Positions 1 to 6,419 of a DNA stretch of 10,945 nucleotides are shown here, piece after piece. The stretch is taken from assembly GCA_002455915.1 (NCBI GenBank), contig DKLU01000083.1, positions 1 through 10,945 of the forward strand, read 5' to 3'. Origin of the DNA: Chryseobacterium sp. UBA6632. GTDB taxonomy: Bacteria > Bacteroidota > Bacteroidia > Flavobacteriales > Weeksellaceae. The position numbers and the translations under genes were made by a program. Positions within the stretch are counted from its first letter, which is position 1, and every line of letters begins with the position of its first letter. The notes beneath the pieces are model-generated. The model was not told where the DNA came from and made no database searches. It saw only the letters and a list, made by a program, of their open reading frames with translations.

Positions 1-241
1 AATTATCGATGTGAAAACCGAGCAGGTAATTTCCACTAAAATTATCGATCAGGAATATGTGGATGCCATAAAAGCGCCTTACGGAATTGCCGTAAATCCT
101 ATCACCGAAGATATTTATATTACCGATGCCCGAAATTATGTGGTCACAGGATATGTTTATTGTTTTGATAAGAACGGAAAATTCAAATGGAAAACTGAAG
201 GCGGAAATATTCCTGCTCACTTTGCCTTTTTATATAAATAA
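1..241 (+). CDS. C-terminal end of a YncE/BtuG-like beta-propeller surface protein (5' truncated)
   Basis: Only the last 79 or so residues are present. The frame is open from base 2, so the GTG at 11 is simply an internal Val codon, and it ends at TAA 239-241. The segment 'APYGIAVNPITEDIYITDA' followed by 'YVYCFDKNGKFKWK' is the kind of strand repeat found in the last blades of YncE/DUF5074-type seven-bladed propellers. The ending with 'IPAHFAFLY' resembles what I recall of BtuG-type cobalamin-binding lipoproteins of Bacteroidota. It lies 13 bp upstream of the next gene on the same strand, so the two are almost certainly cotranscribed. A cobalamin role is inferred from family and neighbours. 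The ligand-binding face and the lipoprotein signal are outside the window. Confidence 0.75.
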   Translation, partial: IIDVKTEQVISTKIIDQEYVDAIKAPYGIAVNPITEDIYITDARNYVVTGYVYCFDKNGKFKWKTEGGNIPAHFAFLYK

Positions 242-254
242 TTAAAGCTTAACA

Positions 255-1442
255 ATGAAGAACAATAACTTTAAATATTTAAAGATCTCACTTTTATCCG
301 TATTATTTGTTGGAACTGCAGCCTGTAAAAGTGATGACGACGATTTTACTTTTAATGGTCTTGAAGAATCGTATTCTATTGACCGTTTTAAAGTCTTGAG
401 TATTCCTACAAACGTATCGGCAAACGTAACTTGGAGTATTAATGATTCTATTATTTCGCAAAATTCAGAACTGGAATTCATCAGCCCGACTGTTGATACC
501 TATCCTTTAACACTGAAAATTGAAAGGAATGGGAATGTTCAGACCTATAATTCAAAAATCATTGTGAACCATGAAGCAGGAAACTATAGCAAATATATTT
601 CAAAGGTTTTAGATTTTAAACCTGCAGTTGGTCAGTTTATTAATGAAATTCCGGAGTACGAAAACGGAAGTACTTCAGCAGCGATGATTCAGAAAGCGAA
701 TGATTATCTTGTAGGAGGAAATTCTTCCATGGTTACCCTTGGCGGCTACGGCGGTTATGTGATATTCGGTTTTGATCATACGATTCCGAATATGAACGGC
801 AGAGATTTTAAAGTGTTGGGAAATGCTTTTTTTGCCAACGGATCTACAGACCGCGCAGGATCTTGCGAGCCGGGAATCATCATGGTGGCTTATGATAAGA
901 ATAAAAACGGGAAGCCAGACGATAATGAATGGTACGAAATTGCCGGAAGCGAATATTTTAAAAATACAACAACAAAAGACTATACAATAACTTACTTCAA
1001 ACCCAATAGTAATAAAGTTCCGGTTCCGGGGAATGAGTATTGGCAAACCGATGTGGAGTACATCAAATGGGAGGATAATAAAGGGAATTCTGGATTTAAA
1101 ACAAAAAATACCTTCCATAGCCAAAGCTATTATCCGTTGTGGCTTTCTGATCAATCTTACGGTTTTTCAGGAACCAAACTTCAGGATAATTTTCATGACC
1201 AAAGTGGAACCGGAACGTATTGGGTAGGAAAATCCTACGATTTCGGATATGCAGATAATGCTCCGAATAATGACGAAGCATCCAATATCGATATTTCCTG
1301 GGCGGTAGACCGAAACGGAAAATATGTAAAACTTCCGGGAGTCGATTTTGTGAAAGTGTATACCGGGGTAAATCAGGAAGCAGGATGGTTGGGCGAAGTT
1401 TCCACCGAAGTGGCGGGCGCTTATGATTTACATCTCAAATAA
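255..1442 (+). CDS. Surface lipoprotein of the Bacteroidota 'cell surface protein' family, 395 aa
   Basis: Residues 1-23 form a lipoprotein signal peptide (KYLKISLLSVLFVGTAA) with the lipid-anchor Cys at 24. The next residues are KSDDDD, which fits the acidic lipoprotein export signal that sends Bacteroidota lipoproteins to the outer face of the outer membrane. Residues about 35-105 look like a PKD/Ig-like beta domain. Residues about 118-395 form a second conserved domain rich in Gly and aromatics (GGYGGYVIFGFDHTI, GNAFF, CEPGIIMVAYD, FHSQSYYPLW, VDFVKVYTGVNQEAGWLGE). I recognise this combination as a family usually annotated 'cell surface protein' and often encoded beside btuB-like receptors and YncE-like propellers. 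Residues 214-225 (DKNKNGKPDDNE) form an EF-hand-like calcium loop. It sits 13 bp after the propeller gene and 30 bp before the T9SS gene, so it is mid-operon. The biochemical role is unknown to me; help in corrinoid capture is an inference. Confidence 0.85.
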   Translation: MKNNNFKYLKISLLSVLFVGTAACKSDDDDFTFNGLEESYSIDRFKVLSIPTNVSANVTWSINDSIISQNSELEFISPTVDTYPLTLKIERNGNVQTYNSKIIVNHEAGNYSKYISKVLDFKPAVGQFINEIPEYENGSTSAAMIQKANDYLVGGNSSMVTLGGYGGYVIFGFDHTIPNMNGRDFKVLGNAFFANGSTDRAGSCEPGIIMVAYDKNKNGKPDDNEWYEIAGSEYFKNTTTKDYTITYFKPNSNKVPVPGNEYWQTDVEYIKWEDNKGNSGFKTKNTFHSQSYYPLWLSDQSYGFSGTKLQDNFHDQSGTGTYWVGKSYDFGYADNAPNNDEASNIDISWAVDRNGKYVKLPGVDFVKVYTGVNQEAGWLGEVSTEVAGAYDLHLK

Positions 1443-1472
1443 ATTCAACAATATTTCTAAAATTAAATAAAA

Positions 1473-3752
1473 ATGAAAAAGTTTTATCTTTTTACATTGC
1501 TTTTTCTGTTTGCATGCTTTACCAATGCGCAGATAAAAGTACAGGGCGTGCCCCGAAATGACCTTTCGCAGAATTTGCCTGCGCAAAGTCAGAATCTTAC
1601 CACTACTACTTTGCCTTTTTCAGACATTCAGTATTGGGTAGGAACAGGAACCAACGAAGCGGCTTTGGTGATTCAGTGGAATGATAATAAAAATCCTGAT
1701 GCCTTGGTTTGGGGGTTCAGATGGAATGGTACGGCGACAGGTGAAGATATGCTGAAAGCGATTGCAAAAGCAGATCATAGATTTTATACTTTATTGAGAC
1801 AGGGAACTCAGTTTGGTACCGCTGTGGGCGGAATTGGTTTTGATTTAAATGGAATTAATTCCAACGCATTGTATAAAAACGGTGACACGATGTATCCGTT
1901 GTATCCGTCAGAAGGGATTATCAATACTTCGGAATATGATTTTGATTCTTATACCGCGGCAGATACCAACGACCACTGGAAATCTGGCTGGACAACCGGA
2001 TATTGGTCGTATTGGGTGAAAGATCCTGCGGATGCAGATTTTGGATATTCAGGGGTAGGTGCTTCAACTAGACAATTGCAAAATGGTTCTTGGGATGTTT
2101 GGAATTTTAATGTTGATATGAATTCTTTCCCTATTTCTTCTACATTAACTCCGGTTTCGCCTTATGTAAATTCTACTGACTTTACCAATGGCTATTTTAT
2201 TGTGAATGAAGAATGGTTTGGCCACACCAACGGTTCTGTAAATTTTGTTAATCCAAATGGAACCGTTAATTACAGAATTTACAGCAATGTGAATAATAAT
2301 GAGGCTTTTGGAGCAACTACACAATTCGGAACAATTTACGGTGATAAATTCTATTTTGTTTCTAAGCAAGCTGCTGATGGTGGTGACACACAATATACAC
2401 CAGGCGGAAGGTTAGTGGTTGCTAATGCCCAAACCATGCAGAAAATTGCCAGCTTTAATACGATTGGTGGGGGAGACGGAAGATCTTTCTTAGGCGTTAA
2501 CGAACACAAAGGGTACATTGGAGCTTCTAACGGAATCTATACTTTTGATATCGATAATATGCAGGTAGGTTCTCTCATTCCTACAACAGGTGGTGGAAGT
2601 GCTTATGCAGGACAAATCGGGAATATGATCAGAACTTCTCAATATGTTTTTGCCGTAAAACAGGCTGCCGGAATTTTTGTTATTGATCCTAATACAGATA
2701 CAGTCATTCAGACAATTTCGGGATCTTTCAATTCTATTGTTCAGGCTAAAGACGGGAGTATTTGGGCAATTCAGGATCAAAAGTTGGTCAATATTCATCC
2801 GACAACTTTTGCCACAACAATTTATAATATTCCAACTACAAAATATTTTGCTTCTTGGGGCGCTTGGCATGCAGGAAGCTTTACTGCAAGTAAGCAGAAT
2901 AATGCATTATACTGGATCAATTCTATCAATAGTTTTTCTTCAGGAACACAGATTGTGAAGTTTGATGTAACTAGCAAAACATTCAATGAAAATTTTGCAA
3001 CCATTCCGGGGCAAACAGGATCATTCCCACAAATTCCTTACGGAGCTGGTTTACGTGTAAATCCTATTACCGATGAATTGATTCTTAACACCACAGAAAG
3101 CGGTTACGGAGCTCATTACCAAAACAACTGGTTTCACACCTATAATAACAGCGGAACTTTAACCAATACTTTAAAATTAAACGATTATTATTGGTTCCCG
3201 GCTGTCGTAGTTTTCCCGGATAACACAAATCCTGTGGTTGCGGCTACTTTCCCAACTCAGATTAATGTAAACAGTGCAACATCAATCGATTTAAAGACAA
3301 TTGTTACGGATGATGATAACGCCTCTGCTTCTATTGTAAAAGCAGTGAAATCAAACAGCAATCCAAATGTAGTTTCTGCGGTAATTAATTTGAATGACGA
3401 ATTGGTTTTAACACCACAAGGAAACGGAACTGCTGAGGTGGTGATAAGCTTCAACTCAAACGGTAAAGTGGTCGAAAAAACGCTGACAGTGAATGCGACA
3501 AGCGGAGTTTTATCAACTGTTGAGGTGAAGAAAACCGAATTAAGCATTTATCCAAATCCTGCGACTGATATTCTGAATATCAAGACACAGGATAAGGTGG
3601 TAAATGTTTCTATTTTTGATGCATCGGGAAGATTAGTAAATGCTAAATTCGAAAACGGACAAGTAAATGTAAGTACTCTTGCAAAAGGCATTTACATCGT
3701 GAAGATCGTTACGGACAAAGCAGTTTATCAACAAAAATTGATGAAGAACTAA
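1473..3752 (+). CDS. T9SS-secreted DUF5074/YncE-like beta-propeller surface protein, 759 aa
   Basis: Residues 1-20 are a Sec signal peptide (MKKFYLFTLLFLFACFTNAQ). Residues about 48-215 form a Trp- and Tyr-rich N-terminal domain that starts near 'IQYWVGTGTNEAALVIQWND'; its core includes ALVWGFRW and TGEDMLKAIAKAD. Residues about 235-580 contain propeller-like strand repeats (GGRLVVANAQTMQKIASF, GIYTFDIDNMQVGSLIPT, GIFVIDPNTDTVIQTISG, GLRVNPITDELILNT). Residues about 586-675 look like an Ig-like spacer. Residues about 690-759 are a type A T9SS C-terminal sorting domain (LSIYPNPATDILNI ... GIYIVKIVTDKAVYQQKLMKN). The product should therefore cross the outer membrane through T9SS and be attached to the surface or released. 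The gene follows the lipoprotein gene by 30 bp and ends just before a strong terminator, so it is the last gene of the operon. Cobalamin binding is plausible from context only; no ligand residues can be assigned from sequence alone. Confidence 0.87.
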   Translation: MKKFYLFTLLFLFACFTNAQIKVQGVPRNDLSQNLPAQSQNLTTTTLPFSDIQYWVGTGTNEAALVIQWNDNKNPDALVWGFRWNGTATGEDMLKAIAKADHRFYTLLRQGTQFGTAVGGIGFDLNGINSNALYKNGDTMYPLYPSEGIINTSEYDFDSYTAADTNDHWKSGWTTGYWSYWVKDPADADFGYSGVGASTRQLQNGSWDVWNFNVDMNSFPISSTLTPVSPYVNSTDFTNGYFIVNEEWFGHTNGSVNFVNPNGTVNYRIYSNVNNNEAFGATTQFGTIYGDKFYFVSKQAADGGDTQYTPGGRLVVANAQTMQKIASFNTIGGGDGRSFLGVNEHKGYIGASNGIYTFDIDNMQVGSLIPTTGGGSAYAGQIGNMIRTSQYVFAVKQAAGIFVIDPNTDTVIQTISGSFNSIVQAKDGSIWAIQDQKLVNIHPTTFATTIYNIPTTKYFASWGAWHAGSFTASKQNNALYWINSINSFSSGTQIVKFDVTSKTFNENFATIPGQTGSFPQIPYGAGLRVNPITDELILNTTESGYGAHYQNNWFHTYNNSGTLTNTLKLNDYYWFPAVVVFPDNTNPVVAATFPTQINVNSATSIDLKTIVTDDDNASASIVKAVKSNSNPNVVSAVINLNDELVLTPQGNGTAEVVISFNSNGKVVEKTLTVNATSGVLSTVEVKKTELSIYPNPATDILNIKTQDKVVNVSIFDASGRLVNAKFENGQVNVSTLAKGIYIVKIVTDKAVYQQKLMKN

Positions 3753-3782
3753 TTTTTCACAAGCATATTCAAGTTTGTTTTT

Positions 3783-3821
3783 TAGCCTCCACCTCTTGCC
3801 TTTGGTGGAGGCTATTTTTTT
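3783..3821 (+). terminator. Intrinsic terminator of the surface-protein operon
   Basis: A perfect 11-bp inverted repeat (tagcctccacc at 3783-3793, ggtggaggcta at 3804-3814) encloses a 10-nt loop and is followed by seven T residues (3815-3821). It lies 30 bp after the stop codon of the T9SS gene. On the minus strand the hairpin is followed by A residues, so as an intrinsic terminator it serves the plus strand only. The right arm contains the TAG stop of the convergent exporter gene. Confidence 0.9.
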
Positions 3822-5017
3822 CTTCCTTTGATGTTTGGTAAAAAGGCTGTGATGATTCCCATTAACGGTAAAAAAGCACATATTTTAAAGACATATTCAA
3901 TGCTTGTATCATCGGCAACTGCTCCTAAAACAGCTGAACCGATTCCTCCCATTCCAAACATAAATCCAAAGAATAATCCTGCTACCAAGCCAATTTTGTT
4001 AGGCATTAAATCTGTGGCATAAACTAATATCGCTGAAAATGCTGAAGCAATGATTAATCCGATGATAACGGCAAAAACAATCGTCCAGAACAACGGAAGA
4101 TAAGGCAAGCAAAGGGTAAATGGTGCCGCTCCCAAAATGGAGATCCAGATGATTTTTTTTCTTCCGTATTTATCGCCTAATTTTCCACCCAAAATTGTTC
4201 CGACAGCAACAGCAGCTAAGAACATGAATAAATATAATTGAGAATCTTTTACCGAAATATGGAATTTATCCATTAAGAAAAAGGTAAAATAATTCGTCAT
4301 GGAAGCCAGATAAATATACTTTGAAAATACCAGTGCCAATAAAATCGTCACCGAGAAAAGTACCTTCTTTTTAGATAATTGTATTTCAATAATATCGCTC
4401 GGATGTTTCGCCGATTTTTTTAATGATAATCTTTCTGCATACCAGTTTCCGATTCTCCATAATACAATAATTCCGATAAATGCTGCGATAGCAAATAAGC
4501 CAACATAGCCCTGTCCTAAAGGAAGAACAATTAAAGCGACCAATAATGGGCCTATGGCGCTTCCCGAATTTCCACCTACCTGAAAGATCGATTGTGCTAA
4601 TCCTTTTTGTCCGCCCGATGCCAATTGGGCAACTCTTGACGCTTCAGGATGGAAAACGGATGATCCCATTCCTATCAAAGCCACTGAAATTAAGATCACA
4701 TAATATTGATGAGCGGCAGCCAATAATAACAAACCCGCCATTGATAATCCCATGCCAATCGCTAATGATCTCGGATTAGGTTTTTTATCGGTATAAATTC
4801 CGACAAACGGTTGTAAAATGGATGCCGTTAATTGAAATACCAACGTAATAATCCCAATTTGAGCAAATGATAAACTGAATTCTCCCTTCAGAATAGGGTA
4901 GAGGGATGGGATGGTAGATTGGATCAGGTCATTCAGGAAATGTGAAAAACTGATCATAAATAAAATAGGGTAAACAATTTTTGTGGTGTCAATTGTCGGA
5001 GCCTTTATATTTTCCAT
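3812..5017 (-). CDS. fsr: MFS exporter of the fosmidomycin-resistance (Fsr) family, 401 aa
   Basis: This is an inner-membrane major facilitator exporter, collinear with E. coli Fsr along its length (401 aa; I recall about 406 for E. coli). Shared blocks include SHFLNDLIQSTIPSLYPIL (residues about 25-43), FQLTASILQPFVGIYTDK (61-78), GMGSSVFHPEASRVAQLASGG (116-136), QSIFQVGGN (142-150), the MFS motif GGKLGDKYGRKK in the second half (277-288) and GLFFGFMFGMGGIGSAVLG (347-365). About twelve hydrophobic segments are visible, with a charged central loop near 195-218. Known family members expel fosmidomycin; the natural substrate here is unknown. The gene lies 59 bp after the GntR-family gene on the same strand, and the same 21-bp putative operator precedes both, so repression by that regulator is likely. 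No canonical promoter or Shine-Dalgarno site is visible before the ATG. The stop codon overlaps the terminator of the opposing operon. Confidence 0.93.
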   Translation of the reverse strand: MENIKAPTIDTTKIVYPILFMISFSHFLNDLIQSTIPSLYPILKGEFSLSFAQIGIITLVFQLTASILQPFVGIYTDKKPNPRSLAIGMGLSMAGLLLLAAAHQYYVILISVALIGMGSSVFHPEASRVAQLASGGQKGLAQSIFQVGGNSGSAIGPLLVALIVLPLGQGYVGLFAIAAFIGIIVLWRIGNWYAERLSLKKSAKHPSDIIEIQLSKKKVLFSVTILLALVFSKYIYLASMTNYFTFFLMDKFHISVKDSQLYLFMFLAAVAVGTILGGKLGDKYGRKKIIWISILGAAPFTLCLPYLPLFWTIVFAVIIGLIIASAFSAILVYATDLMPNKIGLVAGLFFGFMFGMGGIGSAVLGAVADDTSIEYVFKICAFLPLMGIITAFLPNIKGRKK

Positions 5018-5037
5018 AAGAATAGGATTTTTATATT

Positions 5038-5058
5038 CATCATATCATCTGATGAATT
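5038..5058. promoter_or_regulatory. Putative GntR-family operator in front of the exporter gene
   Basis: An exact 21-bp copy of the sequence at 5743-5763. It contains the odd-centred palindrome tcatctgatga (5045-5055). It lies between the regulator's stop codon and the exporter, ending 20 bp upstream of the exporter ATG, where a repressor would block RNA polymerase. The assignment rests on the exact duplication, the dyad symmetry and the position. Confidence 0.75.
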
Positions 5059-5076
5059 GGATTAAATTTTTTTATT

Positions 5077-5733
5077 TTAATAAATTCTGTCTACAATTTG
5101 CTGCGCAATAAATTCAGCTTTTTCAGAATCTTTATTTTCAATGGCCAGATAAAGATCCGAATGGATTTTCTGAGAAATTTTAAATGGTTCTGTATCGTTA
5201 TTATGGCGATGCTCAAAAGAACTCAGAATATGCTTGCTTGCAATGATGAAGATTTCTTTCAAAAGACTATTTCCACAAGCTTTGGCAATAGAAACATGAA
5301 AATTAACATCGGCTTCATAACATTCTAGTGCTTTTCTATCGTCGGCAAGTTTATTTCTAAGATCTAAAAACATTTTAATGGTTTTCAAATCTTCCTCTGT
5401 ACGATGGGCTGCTGCTTTTCCTGCAATTTTCGCATCTAGGATTGATCTTACTTCCAATACATCTTCAAGCTTTGCTTTATCCATTTGCGTTTCCAGAGAT
5501 TCTTGCGCATTTTTAGAAACAACAAAGGTTCCGACGCCTTGCTGAACGCTGAGAATTCCTTTTATCAGTAAAATTTTTATTGCCTCACGAATGCTGGAAC
5601 GCCCAACTCCGTAGATTTTCATCAGCTCAGGCTCAATCGGAAGTTTTTCTCCAATAAGATATTCATCATTGAGAATTCCTTTCAACAATCTTTCGGCTAC
5701 TTCTTCAGCTAAGGTCTTTCTTTGAATCTGCAT
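5077..5733 (-). CDS. FadR-subfamily GntR transcriptional regulator (FCD domain)
   Basis: I chose the start at MQIQRKTLAEEV (218 aa). An in-frame ATG pair further upstream (5748 and 5745) would give 223 aa, but both of these codons lie inside the putative operator. The numbering below counts from 5748. The N-terminal winged helix-turn-helix spans about residues 12-77 (LAEEVAERLLKGIL, EPELMKIYGVGRSSIREAIKIL, wing GVGTFVV). The C-terminal all-helical FCD ligand domain spans about 95-218. It shows D147 and H151 (ADVNFH) plus H196 (KIHSDLY), matching positions of the metal/carboxylate site of this family. Such proteins are typically repressors released by small organic acids. The ligand here cannot be read from sequence. 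It precedes the Fsr-family gene by 59 bp and shares an identical operator with it, so it probably controls both itself and the exporter. Confidence 0.9.
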   Translation of the reverse strand: MQIQRKTLAEEVAERLLKGILNDEYLIGEKLPIEPELMKIYGVGRSSIREAIKILLIKGILSVQQGVGTFVVSKNAQESLETQMDKAKLEDVLEVRSILDAKIAGKAAAHRTEEDLKTIKMFLDLRNKLADDRKALECYEADVNFHVSIAKACGNSLLKEIFIIASKHILSSFEHRHNNDTEPFKISQKIHSDLYLAIENKDSEKAEFIAQQIVDRIY

Positions 5734-5742
5734 TATTTTAAA

Positions 5743-5763
5743 CATCATATCATCTGATGAATT
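5743..5763. promoter_or_regulatory. Putative autoregulatory operator of the GntR-family gene
   Basis: This is the second exact copy of the 21-bp element at 5038-5058, with the palindrome tcatctgatga at 5750-5760. It begins 2 bp downstream of the predicted -7 box (5765-5772) and therefore covers the expected transcription start. It ends 9 bp before the chosen start codon. This geometry fits classic autorepression. Confidence 0.78.
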
Positions 5764-5764
5764 A

Positions 5765-5795
5765 CAAAGGTATAGTTTTTAATTCGAAGTTCAAA
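5765..5795 (-). promoter_or_regulatory. Bacteroidota-type promoter of the GntR-family gene
   Basis: Read on the minus strand, TTTG (5795-5792) is separated by 19 nt from TACCTTTG (5772-5765). This is a full match to the Bacteroidota sigma-ABfr consensus TTTG, about 19-21 nt, TAnnTTTG. Transcription should start a few bases on, near 5760, inside the operator. Confidence 0.72.
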
Positions 5796-5823
5796 GTTTA
5801 ATGCTTAAAGTTCTTGTTTATCC

Positions 5824-5854
5824 AAACCTAACAGGTTTTAAACCTGTTAGGTTT
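5824..5854. repeat. Perfect 15-bp palindrome, REP-like intergenic element
   Basis: The arms aaacctaacaggttt (5824-5838) and aaacctgttaggttt (5840-5854) are exact reverse complements around a single central T. It sits upstream of the GntR promoter and downstream of the tRNA operon terminator, so it is not needed as a terminator for either. I recall very similar AACCTAACAGGTT palindromes scattered between genes in Flavobacteriia, which points to a dispersed repeat. Copy number cannot be tested within this window. Confidence 0.75.
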
Positions 5855-6216
5855 AATATCAAAGTGGTAATTGAGTGTTCCCTGTTTATTAATTTAGTTT
5901 AAAACAGTTGTTTTCATTTGCTGAGTGAAATGGGCTCAATCTAAAACTTAGGGAGAAAGTAAATAAACTTTTTATTGTCTTTTATAAGTGAAACGGCTTA
6001 GTGAAACTTAAAACATTGGGTAATCAAAAAAAACTTTGTGGGTTTTGTGTTCAAAGTTTAAGGTATTGAACTTTTATAGTTAAGCGAGTTAAGTATTGTT
6101 ATCATTAGCTGAGTAGAACGCCATTGCAACCGAAAATATTTACATTGAAATGCAAAGCTTCAGCGATCGGGAGCGTTAAAGAGAAAATTAACAATTTCTA
6201 TTTTGAAACGGAATAG
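5855..6216. other. Gene-free stretch of low-complexity, decayed-looking intergenic DNA
   Basis: I find no credible gene here on either strand. The sequence repeats short phrases: ttcaaagttta at 6051 also occurs at 5791, and gctgagt occurs twice (near 5919 and 6109). Variants of gtgaaac and aaaactttgtgggttttgtg also appear. The pattern resembles the degenerate intergenic repeats I associate with Chryseobacterium and Flavobacterium genomes. The only short ATG frame of note (6150-6179, MQSFSDRER) is too short to call a gene. Confidence 0.5.
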
Positions 6217-6251
6217 AAAACAAAAAAGAGACTTCAAATGAAATCTCTTTT
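6217..6251 (-). terminator. Intrinsic terminator of the rpsT/tRNA-Glu operon
   Basis: On the minus strand, AAAAGAGATTTC (6251-6240) pairs with GAAGTCTCTTTT (6235-6224) across a 4-nt ATTT loop. The 12-bp stem contains one G-U pair, and TTGTTTT follows. The hairpin begins only 2 nt after the predicted mature 3' end of the tRNA-Glu at 6254. Confidence 0.85.
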
Positions 6252-6253
6252 AG

Positions 6254-6325
6254 TAGCCCGTAGGGGAATCGAACCCCTCTTACCAGAATGAAAATCTGAG
6301 GTCCTAACCGATAGACGAACGGGCC
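6254..6325 (-). tRNA. tRNA-Glu (anticodon TTC), copy 1
   Basis: The 72-nt cloverleaf has acceptor stem GGCCCGT / ACGGGCT (first pair G-U), discriminator A, and anticodon stem TCAGA / TCTGG. The loop is TTTTCAT, which puts TTC at positions 34-36. The T arm is intact, with loop TTCGATT. CCA is not encoded; CTA follows the discriminator. It is identical over its whole length to the copy at 6420-6491. It is the last gene of the apparent rpsT-tRNA-tRNA transcript and is followed directly by the terminator. Confidence 0.96.
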
Positions 6326-6388
6326 ATCTATACAACCGTAATGAATACGAGGTTAGTATTTTTTGTTTTTATAAGTTTCAACTCTTAT

Positions 6389-6416
6389 CTTAAATACTCG
6401 GTTAGTAGTATTTAAG
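6389..6416 (-). other. Stem-loop in the tRNA-Glu spacer
   Basis: A perfect 10-bp inverted repeat (cttaaatact at 6389-6398, agtatttaag at 6407-6416) with an 8-nt loop starts 3 nt after the 3' end of tRNA-Glu copy 2. No T-run follows on the minus strand. A processing signal for the tandem tRNA precursor is therefore more likely than termination. The rest of the 94-nt spacer shows no promoter. Confidence 0.55.
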
Positions 6417-6419
6417 TTG

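Noticed and set aside
675..1154. 159-codon open frame on the minus strand inside the surface lipoprotein gene
   Set aside because: It is wholly antisense to a well-supported lipoprotein gene, its product has no recognisable domain, and no promoter is visible for it.
2490..2870. 126-codon open frame on the minus strand inside the T9SS protein gene
   Set aside because: It is antisense to a clear secreted propeller gene, and its translation has a Cys/Arg/Asn-rich composition typical of a shadow frame.
3633..3881. 82-codon minus-strand frame across the convergent gene ends
   Set aside because: It overlaps the T9SS sorting domain, the terminator and the exporter's end at once, and its sequence resembles no family.
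5038..5763. The two 21-bp repeats as mobile-element ends or att sites
   Set aside because: They enclose exactly the regulator gene but sit at promoter positions, contain a dyad, and show no transposase or target duplication; the operator explanation is simpler.
5824..5854. Palindrome as a terminator for the tRNA operon or the regulator gene
   Set aside because: The tRNA operon already ends at 6217-6251, and the regulator reads away from the palindrome; no clean U-tract follows on either strand.
6150..6179. Nine-codon frame MQSFSDRER as a possible small peptide
   Set aside because: It is too short and sits in repeat-rich spacer; more likely part of a degenerate repeat than a gene.
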